This document shows positions 8,868 to 16,878 of a stretch of 64,000 nucleotides of DNA, one piece after another. The DNA is from Sphingobacterium sp. UGAL515B_05 (GTDB lineage: Bacteria > Bacteroidota > Bacteroidia > Sphingobacteriales > Sphingobacteriaceae), in the NCBI RefSeq assembly GCF_033097525.1, contig NZ_CP109907.1:434001-498000 (forward strand), written 5' to 3'. A program made the translations under genes and the position numbers. The notes beneath the pieces are model-generated. The model had not been told where the DNA came from and did not search any database. It saw nothing but the letters and a program-made list of their open reading frames with translations. Each line of letters starts with the position of its first letter. The stretch's first letter is position 1.

Positions 8868-9941
8868 TTAAATACCTTTGGCTTTTAAAAGCTCAAGTGC
8901 CTTATTAACAAATACTGGTTTTTGTTCTTTTATAAAATGATAACGTTCTTTAAAAGTGTTGATTTTTTCAGGGTAAACTACATCAATCAGGATATCCGGA
9001 TCGATGCCTTCGCCAACAGCATAAGATTTCCCTTTTCGATCATGAAGCAATGCTGTCATTAAATTAACAGAATAACCTTTGTTTATATAGTAAAGCTCAT
9101 TAGCTGAAGTTAAACCACAGGTTTTTGTTCCGATGACAGTGACGTTCTTTTGCCCCAAGAAATGACTCGCAGTGATCTCACCGGAACTTGCTGTAAGTTC
9201 TGAAACCAAAACGATAATTGGTATTTTATTATTTTTAAGCTGCTGCCCCTGCACTGTATCAAATTTACAGTATTTGGCTTCTATGCTATTGTCTATATAT
9301 AAACCATTTTGAGGAATTTGAAATTTATCTACCAGAATCTCATTACCATCTTTATCCCGCGTCCCATCAAAATAAGAAAAAGTCTGGCTGGTGTCAATTA
9401 AACTATGGAAAGGAATAACCATGGGCACAAAACTACCGCCGTCATTTTCAGTTAAATCAATAATCCAGGCCTTGGGTTGTTTATCATCCAGTTCACGCAT
9501 TTGTTTCTGTAGGGTATTGAGGTAACGTCTGTGTTCTAGTAGTACTCCAGGAACATTAATGTATGCATACTTACCTTCGATCATGTGATGCTGAAAATTG
9601 AGCGGGGACATACCTTCTTGTTCATATGTTGTATTAGCGATCATTTTGATCAATGCTAATTCATCGGTCGTATCTTCGACGCGCATGGCTCGAGAGTGAT
9701 GATCTTCTAATTCGGAAACTACATTTTTAAATGTCGGCAATAACGAATCGATTTTATCAATAGCAACTGCTTTTAACTTCGTCTCTCTACGTAATTTATC
9801 GAAATCAACTTTGCTACGCATAAAAGAATGGGTTGCCAAGGTATCGATAAATTGATCAACCAAGTTGTTCACTTCTTTATTTTGAGCACGACAAATACTG
9901 AAAACGAAAAAACAGGTAAAAAAGAAAATGAGTCTGTACAT
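8868..9941 (-). CDS. S41 family peptidase
   Basis: A 357-residue secreted or periplasmic serine peptidase of the S41 (tail-specific/C-terminal processing) type. It has a signal peptide (1-19, ending SICRA), a helical N-terminal part, and a catalytic core with YAYINVPGVL, AWIIDLTENDGGSFVPM and LVSELTASSGEITASHF; a Ser in TASSGE is the predicted nucleophile. VGEGIDPDILID is the usual family C-terminal turn before the last helix. No PDZ domain is visible, so it is the short type lacking the substrate-gating PDZ module. It stands alone, 133 bp beyond the end of the TPR gene on the same strand, and its substrate is unknown. Confidence 0.85.
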   Translation of the reverse strand: MYRLIFFFTCFFVFSICRAQNKEVNNLVDQFIDTLATHSFMRSKVDFDKLRRETKLKAVAIDKIDSLLPTFKNVVSELEDHHSRAMRVEDTTDELALIKMIANTTYEQEGMSPLNFQHHMIEGKYAYINVPGVLLEHRRYLNTLQKQMRELDDKQPKAWIIDLTENDGGSFVPMVIPFHSLIDTSQTFSYFDGTRDKDGNEILVDKFQIPQNGLYIDNSIEAKYCKFDTVQGQQLKNNKIPIIVLVSELTASSGEITASHFLGQKNVTVIGTKTCGLTSANELYYINKGYSVNLMTALLHDRKGKSYAVGEGIDPDILIDVVYPEKINTFKERYHFIKEQKPVFVNKALELLKAKGI

Positions 9942-10074
9942 GGATTAAAGATTAATTAGTTTTTAAAACTAACAAATATCAGCCATTATAGATCGATTAA
10001 AATAAAACTATTTAACCGCATTGAAAAAAAAGAAATCCTCAAAATAATAAAGATCCCGAATTCAAGACGGGGTA

Positions 10075-12627
10075 TTACTTCAATTTCTGCAAGCGTTCTT
10101 TTGCTGATGGGACGATATCATCATTTTTTTCGTAGTTATCAATAATACTTTTCAATGTACTCTTCGCCTGAAAGGCATTGCCTTTTCGCGCATAGGCATC
10201 GGCAAGTAATAAGAAGCTCTTGGCTACCCAGTATTCTTGTGCTGCCCTATTGTTGATTACATCAAAAGCTGTTTCCAGCGCTTTATCGTATTCCTTGTTA
10301 TCATACTGTAATTGTCCCACACGGTAACGGGCCTCCGCGCCGATCGCCGATTGGCTTTTCAGCGCAGCCAGGCTGAACTCTTTCGTAGCAGACGCTACAT
10401 TCTTTTCTTTCAATAAAGCTTTTCCACTGTATAAATGTGCCTTAGCAATTTCCTCCTGTGTTGCACCAGGATAATTCTTAACCAGGCTCGCATACTTGGC
10501 CATTTGCTCCATATCGCCGAGTTCGAAGTAACACACCATCAGGTTCGTTACTGCGTAGCCATAGTTCTTTTTATATTCCTCATTGAGTTCCAATTTTTTA
10601 AGATGCACAATAGCCTCATTGTATTCTTTAAGATCCAGATAGAGCGCAGCCACCGTCAGCAAGGTATTCTCTGAATACTTGCTCGTCCAGTCGTTCAGAA
10701 TAATATTTAGATCGTGTAATGCTTCCTGTGGGTGCCCCGTACGGTACGAACTCACCCCACGGATATAACGGGCAAATTTTTCTTGTCTGGGTTTTGGAAA
10801 TTTATCAAAATAGGCGTTGATCGCCTCCACTGCCGCTCCGTATTCGCCTCGGGCGAATAGCGACTGAGCCGCCTGGAAAGCCATGTTATCTAGCTCTGCT
10901 GGACTCAGATTACTGACATTGGTACCGACAGCATAACGGATATAGCTCGAAGCATCCCCCTGATCAAGGTAGATATTTTCAATAAAACGCATCGCCTGCT
11001 CCGCCTCAGCAGTTCTGGTGTATTTCTCTACTACTTTTTGGAAGGTGGCTTTCGCCGCTTCGGGTTCATCGTTATTGTACTGCACGAGCCCAATCGTCAT
11101 TAAGGCACGCGGAATATAACTACTGCGAGGGTACTTTTCAACCATTGCCTGTAGTCCTTCGATCGCACGGCCATAATCACCCATCGTGAAATAAGTGTAA
11201 GGAATTTCAAAGGCTGCATCATCCGCATAGTTCGAAGATGGAAATTGTTTCAGAACGGACCGCAGCGTACTGAGCTTGGTTTCGTTGTTACCTTGCAGAC
11301 CAAATAAGATACCGCGCTGGAATAAGGCATAATCCTGATTGGGCGCTTTGCTGTTGATCAGCTGATCGTAATATCTGTTGGCCCGGCTGTAATCGCGCAG
11401 ACACAGGTAGGAATCGCCCAGACGTGCAATAACATCATACCGTATATTCTGATCCACTGTGGTTCCGCCAGCGGTCAGAAAGCGTTCAAAATAATCGGCC
11501 GCCAGCTCAAAACGGTTGTTTCGATAGGCCGCATAGGCCAATCCATAATTGGCATAATTATACAGGCTGCTATTCCGCGCATCGGGCAGGCTTAGGAACT
11601 GAGAGAAGTTTTCTACCGCTTCGCCAAATTTGCGCACCTCATACATAGCCTCTGCTTTCCAATAAGTTGCAAGAGCGGCCATTTCGGCATTGATAGGAAA
11701 CTTTTCCGATCGCATAAACATGGATATGCTATTCTCGAAAGCGCGTTCGTTATAAAACTCCAGACCGCGGTAGTAAGTTACCTTTTGATAGATCGCATTG
11801 ACTTCCCGCCCCCGCTCCCTAAGCGATTCCAGCATACTAACGCCGGCATGGAAGTTGGTCGTTCCACGTAGAATTTCAGCGGATAGTGTTTCGGCACTTT
11901 CCTTTCTTTTTGAACCCGGATCGACAGGTTTCACTTCTTGGGCGATATATTTTTCGAGGACTTTTTGTGCAGCCTGGGTGGAGTCCATTGCAAGCAAGAT
12001 TTTAGCATAGTTAAACAGCGCATCGGCTTTCACTTGCTGGTCTAAATCCAGTTTTGTCGCTTTGACAAAAGCATTTCGTGCCGTTTGCTTGTCGCCAGTC
12101 TCCAGAGCGATATGGCCTAATGTCATGATCGCCCCCTGATAAAAGGCATCCGAAGGTTTTATGGCCTCCAACATACCACTTGCTCTTTTGTATTCGCCGG
12201 CGCCGTAAGCCAGATAGCTGATGCGATAATTATCGATATTACTTTGCGAAGCGTCTGGGTGCCGTTTCATCAATTCGTGATAATAGGCCTGTTTGTATTT
12301 TTGTTGTGCTAAATAGGTAGCTGTGGCAATCTGGCGCAGCTCGGTTTCGATAGCATCGCGGTTGATATGCGTCATATCCGGACTGCGGCGCACCTTAACC
12401 GCATCGGCCAGCATAGGCCGGTAGTCGCGTACGACATCAATGGAATCCATGGTCTGAACCTCTCCGCCGCCACCTTGCACACTGTTTTGCTGTTGCTGTT
12501 GTTTCTCTTTCTTTTCTTTCTGCTGTTTCCCCACTTCCTGTGCATAGCCTGTTACCAATAAAGCCGAAAGCGTCCCAGTAAAAAGGTATTTCAGGTAATT
12601 GTGACCGATTCTTTCTTTCAATATCAT
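10075..12627 (-). CDS. Large tetratricopeptide-repeat protein, secreted
   Basis: An 850-residue periplasmic or surface TPR protein. A signal peptide (about 1-29, ending VTGYAQ) is followed by a Lys/Gln-rich low-complexity linker (about 33-50) and a conserved-looking stretch VVRDYRPMLADAVKVRRSPD. From about residue 90 to the end it is a continuous array of TPR/Sel1-like helical hairpins (for example ALFNYAKILLAMDSTQAAQ, YADDAAFEIPYTYFTMGDYG, EARYRVGQLQYDNKEYDKAL). Such proteins act as scaffolds; no enzymatic motif is present. The ATG overlaps the stop of an upstream gene tail in a TAATG arrangement (see 12627-12764), suggesting that it was once translationally coupled to a preceding gene. Confidence 0.85.
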   Translation of the reverse strand: MILKERIGHNYLKYLFTGTLSALLVTGYAQEVGKQQKEKKEKQQQQQNSVQGGGGEVQTMDSIDVVRDYRPMLADAVKVRRSPDMTHINRDAIETELRQIATATYLAQQKYKQAYYHELMKRHPDASQSNIDNYRISYLAYGAGEYKRASGMLEAIKPSDAFYQGAIMTLGHIALETGDKQTARNAFVKATKLDLDQQVKADALFNYAKILLAMDSTQAAQKVLEKYIAQEVKPVDPGSKRKESAETLSAEILRGTTNFHAGVSMLESLRERGREVNAIYQKVTYYRGLEFYNERAFENSISMFMRSEKFPINAEMAALATYWKAEAMYEVRKFGEAVENFSQFLSLPDARNSSLYNYANYGLAYAAYRNNRFELAADYFERFLTAGGTTVDQNIRYDVIARLGDSYLCLRDYSRANRYYDQLINSKAPNQDYALFQRGILFGLQGNNETKLSTLRSVLKQFPSSNYADDAAFEIPYTYFTMGDYGRAIEGLQAMVEKYPRSSYIPRALMTIGLVQYNNDEPEAAKATFQKVVEKYTRTAEAEQAMRFIENIYLDQGDASSYIRYAVGTNVSNLSPAELDNMAFQAAQSLFARGEYGAAVEAINAYFDKFPKPRQEKFARYIRGVSSYRTGHPQEALHDLNIILNDWTSKYSENTLLTVAALYLDLKEYNEAIVHLKKLELNEEYKKNYGYAVTNLMVCYFELGDMEQMAKYASLVKNYPGATQEEIAKAHLYSGKALLKEKNVASATKEFSLAALKSQSAIGAEARYRVGQLQYDNKEYDKALETAFDVINNRAAQEYWVAKSFLLLADAYARKGNAFQAKSTLKSIIDNYEKNDDIVPSAKERLQKLK

Positions 12628-12764
12628 TATTCGTCCGTATTTCTGAATTTTTCCAAACGTTCCTTTGCCGAGGAGACAATAGGGTTATCCCTAACTAGTG
12701 TATTCAAAACTAAAGAATTCCAAGCACATTCGGTAATTTCCGCCTCATACTTGCTTCGTTTCGA
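12627..12764 (-). pseudogene. C-terminal remnant of a second TPR gene
   Basis: After a TAG at 12765-12767 the minus strand encodes 45 codons without an ATG, ending IVSSAKERLEKFRNTDE and a TAA whose last A is the first base of the next ATG. The end closely resembles the C-terminus of the 850-residue TPR protein (IVPSAKERLQKLK). The simplest reading is that a tandem relative was deleted down to its last 40 or so codons, leaving the coupling junction. It is too short for homology to be certain. Confidence 0.55.
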
Positions 12765-12856
12765 CTATTTAAAACAAAACACACTATTTCATTGCTCTAC
12801 CGGCAACTGAATTTATACAATAATGGAGCCAAGAAGAAAAAATAAAAACCTAGCTC

Positions 12857-13303
12857 TTATTGATAAGAATGGACTGACTTGGACACCTGCCAACCGCCAT
12901 TCTCATAAACTAAAGTCACCAGATCAGTCATACTGAAACCATCAAATTTCAATACAATCTTTGCAACCATATAATCTGCGGATTTTTCGACGATCTTGAT
13001 ATGCGTTTTACAATTTAAAATTTCACCCTGCTGTTTCTTCAACGATTTAATCAAAGTCTGGCGTCCATAGGTCTGCGTCTTGAAGGCCTGGATTTTTTGG
13101 ATAAAATCTTCCGCAAACAACTGCGCTAGACCAACAGTTTCTCCAGCTGTCGTTACAGCAACATAATGCTGCAAAGTGAAATCTGCTGTGGAAAGATTAA
13201 CACTAACTTTTTCTGGTTTTGATACTGGTTTTTCAGCTGCTATGACAACTGACGATAAGGCGATTAAAGCTGCTGCTGTGAATGTTTTTACAATTGTTTT
13301 CAT
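12857..13303 (-). CDS. NTF2-like/lumazine-binding-type secreted protein, copy 1
   Basis: A 148-residue protein with a clear signal peptide (1-23, ending VVIAA). The rest has the size and secondary-structure pattern of NTF2-like (SnoaL/lumazine-binding) proteins: an amphipathic helix HYVAVTTAGETVGLAQLFAE, a middle helix with LIKSLKKQQGE, and a C-terminal sheet ending LVYENGGWQVSKSVHSYQ. No catalytic residues can be assigned. It is a close paralogue of the gene at 13865-14311: same length, same signal peptide plan, shared NLSTADF, HYVAV, KSLKKQ, SADYMVA and VSKS. Both may be exported stress or surface proteins; the function is unknown. Confidence 0.8.
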   Translation of the reverse strand: MKTIVKTFTAAALIALSSVVIAAEKPVSKPEKVSVNLSTADFTLQHYVAVTTAGETVGLAQLFAEDFIQKIQAFKTQTYGRQTLIKSLKKQQGEILNCKTHIKIVEKSADYMVAKIVLKFDGFSMTDLVTLVYENGGWQVSKSVHSYQ

Positions 13304-13340
13304 ATTATCTTTTTGTTCTATTGTGTTAGTTTATATACCC

Positions 13341-13399
13341 TTTGTTGATGCAAAACTGGCGTTCAATATGCCGCTAGCCTATGGAATTTAGACCAACAA
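13341..13399. promoter_or_regulatory. Conserved upstream element shared by the two NTF2-like paralogues
   Basis: TTTGTTGATGCAAAA at 13341-13355 is matched by TTTGTTGATTCAAAA at 14421-14435, each upstream of one paralogue. Each is followed about 40 bp further out by TTTAGAYCAACAA, so TTGTTGAT and its near-complement ATCAACAA bracket a short interval in both copies. Conservation in otherwise diverged DNA suggests a common promoter or operator. Confidence 0.4.
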
Positions 13400-13470
13400 T
13401 CTACGAATCCCGGTGACTGGCAGCACCCTTATTTGTTGTTTTTTGCTTGCTATTTCTTTGGTGTTTCTCT

Positions 13471-13616
13471 GGTGATTCTTTGGTGTTTAATTGCTGTTTC
13501 ATTGGTCTTTGTTCGGGCCTTCTTTGGACTTGGTTTGGGCTTTGTTTGCCGATTCTTTGGTGATTCTTTGGTGATTCTTTGGTGATTCTTTGGTGTTTAG
13601 TTGCTGTTTCATTGGT
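13471..13616. repeat. Nested direct/tandem repeat block
   Basis: A 36-bp segment is present at 13471-13506 and again at 13581-13616 with one mismatch, exactly 110 bp apart. Between them, an 11-bp unit GATTCTTTGGT is repeated four times head to tail (13551-13594). A minus-strand frame (13401-13637) is open across the block but encodes only repetitive TKESPKNHQR-like peptide and is not credible as a gene. The block lies between the two NTF2-like paralogues. Confidence 0.85.
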
Positions 13617-13805
13617 AAAAAAGCAAAGAAACAGCAAGAAAATACGTAATTATAAGATAACTTGGTTCCAAGCATAAGTAAGCATATGTCCCAAAAAAAG
13701 CAATACTGACTAGTATATTCACGAAATATTCACGAATAACTAGACGGCTTTTTAGATCGCATTTCATACGTGAAAGCCAAAAAAATATACTGTTCGCAAT
13801 AGCAT

Positions 13806-13833
13806 AAAAAAAACCACATCTTGCAATGTGGCT
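13806..13833 (-). terminator. Rho-independent terminator of NTF2-like copy 2
   Basis: Reading leftward after the stop at 13865, the minus strand forms CCACAT/ATGTGG arms (13814-13819 and 13826-13831) with a 6-nt loop, then a run of eight T residues. Confidence 0.6.
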
Positions 13834-13864
13834 CTACAACCTATATATTGAATTAGAATGACTT

Positions 13865-14311
13865 CTATTTATACGAATTGATCGATTTAGATACTTTCCA
13901 GTCGTTTCCTTCACGGACAAAAGTCACTAGATCAGTCTTTGTAAAATCCTCAAATTTCAAGGTCACTCTAGCCACCATATAATCTGCGGATTCTTCAAGG
14001 ACGTCTGTACCCACTGTACAGTTTAGCTTCTCGCCTTTTTGTTTTTTCAAGGACTTAATCACTTCACTGCGGCTATTTGACGTCAAGTTTGCCGTTTGGA
14101 TTTTTTGGTTAAAATCTTCGTCAAACAGTTGCTCTACACCAGCCGACTCACCTTCAGTCATTACCGCAACATAGTGCGCTAAAGCAAAGTCTGCTGTTGA
14201 TAAGTTAACGTTTGTTTTTGCTGATTTTGATCCGGGGCCTTCAGCTGCCATAGTAAATGTGGAAACTGCGATTAAAGCTGCTGCTGCGATTGTTTTTACT
14301 AGCGTTTTCAT
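13865..14311 (-). CDS. NTF2-like/lumazine-binding-type secreted protein, copy 2
   Basis: A 148-residue paralogue of the protein at 12857-13303, with signal peptide 1-23 (ending FTMAA) and the same order of conserved stretches (NLSTADFALAHYVAV, FDEDFNQKIQ, KSLKKQKGEKLNC, SADYMVARVTLKFEDF, VSKSINSYK). The single conserved Cys (about residue 105) is kept in both copies. Gene duplication is evident from equal length and near-identical N- and C-termini, with more divergence in the middle. It has its own terminator at 13806-13833, so the two copies are probably transcribed separately. Function unknown. Confidence 0.8.
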   Translation of the reverse strand: MKTLVKTIAAAALIAVSTFTMAAEGPGSKSAKTNVNLSTADFALAHYVAVMTEGESAGVEQLFDEDFNQKIQTANLTSNSRSEVIKSLKKQKGEKLNCTVGTDVLEESADYMVARVTLKFEDFTKTDLVTFVREGNDWKVSKSINSYK

Positions 14312-14516
14312 AATATCTTAATTTTATTGTTTTAGTATGTTATTTAAATAATTTGCTATTCAATTGTGATGAAGCTATCATGAGCATTTCCATCGATACT
14401 CATGATGGTTTTTGTTCTTATTTGTTGATTCAAAATTACTACTCTAGATGCTTCTTGCTCACAGACTTTAGATCAACAACGGGTAAAACTCGGTGAATGA
14501 CTGAAATGAAAAGGTG

Positions 14517-14745
14517 AACTTCAAAATGCATAAAGAACTTAAGATCAATTTTATTAGCTCCGTGCCAAATACCATACCAGTTGGCCCCAAGGTTCATTTG
14601 TGCCTTTTAAAGCCCATTATGGGCGATCTAAGCTCTTCTTCAAAAAACGAAATGTACGTATGCGAACAGTTATTAACCGAATTGTTCGCATACGTACAGG
14701 ACATTAAAATGAAATAGAAGTCTAATTTTCTGTGCATTTTGAAGT
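14517..14745. mobile_element. MITE-like 229-bp element with 13-bp terminal inverted repeats
   Basis: ACTTCAAAATGCA (14517-14529) and TGCATTTTGAAGT (14733-14745) are perfect inverted repeats enclosing a non-coding 229-bp segment. The bases just outside both ends read GA, a possible 2-bp target duplication, and a 9-bp direct repeat GTGAATGAC occurs at 14492-14500 and 14744-14752. Open frames inside it look like noise. It resembles a miniature inverted-repeat element; other genomic copies would be needed to confirm this. Confidence 0.4.
14653..14698. repeat. Perfect 16-bp inverted repeat
   Basis: TGTACGTATGCGAACA (14653-14668) and TGTTCGCATACGTACA (14683-14698) pair perfectly around a 14-nt spacer. 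No T-run follows on either strand, so a terminator is unlikely. It lies inside the MITE-like segment. Confidence 0.85.
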
Positions 14746-14772
14746 GAATGACGATATACGGTAAAAAAGAAA

Positions 14773-14830
14773 CGTACTTATTTGCCTGATCAGAAAGCGT
14801 ACTTATTTGCCCGATCAGACAGATCAGGCA
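14773..14830. repeat. Direct and inverted repeats around GATCAG motifs
   Basis: A 22-bp unit is present at 14773-14794 and 14798-14819 with a single mismatch (a 25-bp period). TGCCTGATC (14783-14791) is also the inverse of GATCAGGCA (14822-14830). The cluster lies between the NTF2-like genes and the end of the anti-sigma gene; it may be a binding site array or insertion debris. Confidence 0.7.
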
Positions 14831-14925
14831 CCAATTTTTTTCGCGGGGGACAAACAGGCTAGTAACAGGGTACAAGCTCGCTAAACATAGGTTTAACTGT
14901 TCATCATCGATGGAATATATCGGAA

Positions 14926-16140
14926 TTACAAGCTCATTCCCAAGGTAAAAGCCACCCCTTTAGATTCCAGGTCCACATTTCCGTAGCCTATCCCTGTCAA
15001 TGGCATTTTAACAAAAGGTTTTACACCGATGTTAATTTTATCATTGATTTTCTTCTCAATAGAGATCGAAAAATCGGCAACACCGAAGATATGCTGGTTC
15101 TCTCCATTCACTTCATAGACGGCACTTTTCTGAGATCCGCCGTAACTACCTCCGTTTTCATAATCAAAGGTGTATTTTTCCTTTAGCATAAAATAGCTCG
15201 AAAGTCCAGCGCTAACATTAAACTTTACTTTTTTACTTTTCAATACCGTATAACTTGCAGTCAATGGTACATCAATAACATCACATACCGCACTCACATT
15301 GCTCGGCAATTGCGTCATTTCGGGTGAATTTGATGGCGCATAAAATTTATAAGCTGACTTATAATTCTTTTTAGCATAGGTGGCTCCCACAGACACACTT
15401 AATCCTTTTGTAAGGGGATGAGAATAGGCAAAACCGATATTCTCACTAAGTGAGGATTTGCCTGCTCCACGTACGCTTGTGAGATCTGGTCCCGCCAAGA
15501 AACTTACAACAGACCGTTCTCTTTCCTGAGCTTCGGATCCGATACCTTCTTTAGGCTGATAGATGGCTGCCAGACGCTCCCCTAGCCCTTCAACCGGTTC
15601 TTCTCTTAAGTTGAAATGAGGCAATCTCTGATTGTTATAGTCCATGCGTGGAATTGTCACTAGCGTGTTCAGCTTTCTTTCTTGCACCCATATCGGATTT
15701 ACTTCAGCGATCTTTGTTAAACGAATATCCTGCAGTACCACGGTTGCATTCGGTATCAGATGTGGATTGTCCGCGCGTTTACTCGGTTCAAATACAATCC
15801 CGCCATGATTCCGTATGGTTTCGTCTAGCGAATTCTCCCCGGGTTGAACAGTTTTGCTCTCCGGAATCTCTTTTTTCGGCAAAATACTGGCCTCATTTAT
15901 TTCACTTTGTAAATTATTCGATTTAAATAACGCGCTATTCCAAATAAAAAAGATAGTTAAAACCGCAGCGAGCGTGGCTGCCAGGGTCATTAAAACGACT
16001 ATCTTGTGTCTCTTTGAACGTCTTTCACTGTCTAACCGCGATTCTATATCTTGCCAATGTGATTCATCAAAGTCAAAGTTAGTATCACTTAGGCCCTCCT
16101 TAAATAGCTCGTCAATCTTGTTCTTATCCTTTTCCATCAT
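14926..16140 (-). CDS. Anti-sigma factor fused to an outer-membrane beta-barrel (dual-membrane type)
   Basis: A 404-residue protein in three parts: a charged cytoplasmic N-terminus (1-45, with FDESHWQDIESRLDSER, typical of anti-sigma domains paired with ECF sigma factors), one transmembrane helix (about 46-68), then a Pro-rich periplasmic linker to about 210 and a C-terminal half that reads as an outer-membrane barrel (LAGPDLTSVRGAGKS, SVSVGATYAKKNYKSAYKF, INIGVKPFVKMPLTGIGYG, ending VAFTLGMSL). Its ATG overlaps the stop of the sigma gene (ATGA). Dual membrane-spanning anti-sigma factors have been described in Bacteroides, and this layout fits. The partner is the sigma factor at 16137-16715. 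The fold assignments are by eye. Confidence 0.75.
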   Translation of the reverse strand: MMEKDKNKIDELFKEGLSDTNFDFDESHWQDIESRLDSERRSKRHKIVVLMTLAATLAAVLTIFFIWNSALFKSNNLQSEINEASILPKKEIPESKTVQPGENSLDETIRNHGGIVFEPSKRADNPHLIPNATVVLQDIRLTKIAEVNPIWVQERKLNTLVTIPRMDYNNQRLPHFNLREEPVEGLGERLAAIYQPKEGIGSEAQERERSVVSFLAGPDLTSVRGAGKSSLSENIGFAYSHPLTKGLSVSVGATYAKKNYKSAYKFYAPSNSPEMTQLPSNVSAVCDVIDVPLTASYTVLKSKKVKFNVSAGLSSYFMLKEKYTFDYENGGSYGGSQKSAVYEVNGENQHIFGVADFSISIEKKINDKINIGVKPFVKMPLTGIGYGNVDLESKGVAFTLGMSL

Positions 16141-16715
16141 CTTTTCTCTTCAGTTTTACCAAATTTTACACCTTGAACTTCCACCATTTCTGCCAGTCGG
16201 CCGCGTGCCTTATGCAGATTAGATTTTGATGTTCCAATGGCAATACCCAACATGCCACTAATTTCTTCGTGTCCATAACCATCGATCGCATAGAGATTGA
16301 ACACTGTCCTGTAGGCAGGTGGAAGCTGCTGTACCATGGCCAATAAATCTTCATAGTTTAACTTTTGACTGATGCTATCATCTTCAACAATGGTATGCTC
16401 ATACATGGATACATCGACCAAAATGCCCTGTTTAATCTTTGCTCGATAAAAATCAATTGCGGTATTTGTCATGATTTTTTTGATCCATATGGAAAAAGGT
16501 TTCTGGAAATCATATTTACTGATATTTTTAAAAACCTTGAAAAAACCTTCATTTAAAATACTTATGGCATCCTCTCTGTGATTAGCGTAACGCAGACATA
16601 TCCCTAAAGACATAGCGTAGTAGATAGTATAAAGATCTTTCTGAGCCCTGCGGTCCTCATCAATACATCCTTTAATAATATGGATAGATTTTTCGTCAAC
16701 TTCTGTTATCGCCAC
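16137..16715 (-). CDS. ECF RNA polymerase sigma factor
   Basis: A 192-residue sigma-70 family ECF factor: region 2 (about 25-90, with REDAISILNEGFFKVFKNISKYD and PFSIWIKKIMTNTAIDFYR) and region 4 (about 125-180, with LPPAYRTVFNLYAIDGYGHEEISGMLGI and GTSKSNLHKARGRL). The start used here is GTG at 16715, because the next in-frame ATG would cut into region 2. The stop overlaps the anti-sigma start, indicating tight coexpression and sequestration by the product of 14926-16140. It is transcribed away from the lipoprotein/cytochrome module at 16879, a plausible target. Confidence 0.88.
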   Translation of the reverse strand: MAITEVDEKSIHIIKGCIDEDRRAQKDLYTIYYAMSLGICLRYANHREDAISILNEGFFKVFKNISKYDFQKPFSIWIKKIMTNTAIDFYRAKIKQGILVDVSMYEHTIVEDDSISQKLNYEDLLAMVQQLPPAYRTVFNLYAIDGYGHEEISGMLGIAIGTSKSNLHKARGRLAEMVEVQGVKFGKTEEKR

Positions 16716-16878
16716 TCGCTATTGCTTCTTTCTTTTGATAAATATAGTATTAAGTCTAATACGAGTAGATAATCGAAAAGGTTGCCTGCAAAAAATATTT
16801 TTTTTCAGCCCGATTTCAAAGCAACCATTCCTCTTAGGTCAACGTAATATCAAGACAATATTCTAAAAACATACAGTT

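Noticed and set aside
13401..13637. 78-codon minus-strand frame across the repeat block
   Set aside because: The peptide is only the translation of the DNA repeat; no start context or family resemblance.
14514..14875. Open frames on both strands inside the repeat-rich region (67 and 93 codons)
   Set aside because: They overlap inverted repeats, overlap each other on opposite strands and show no protein-like pattern.
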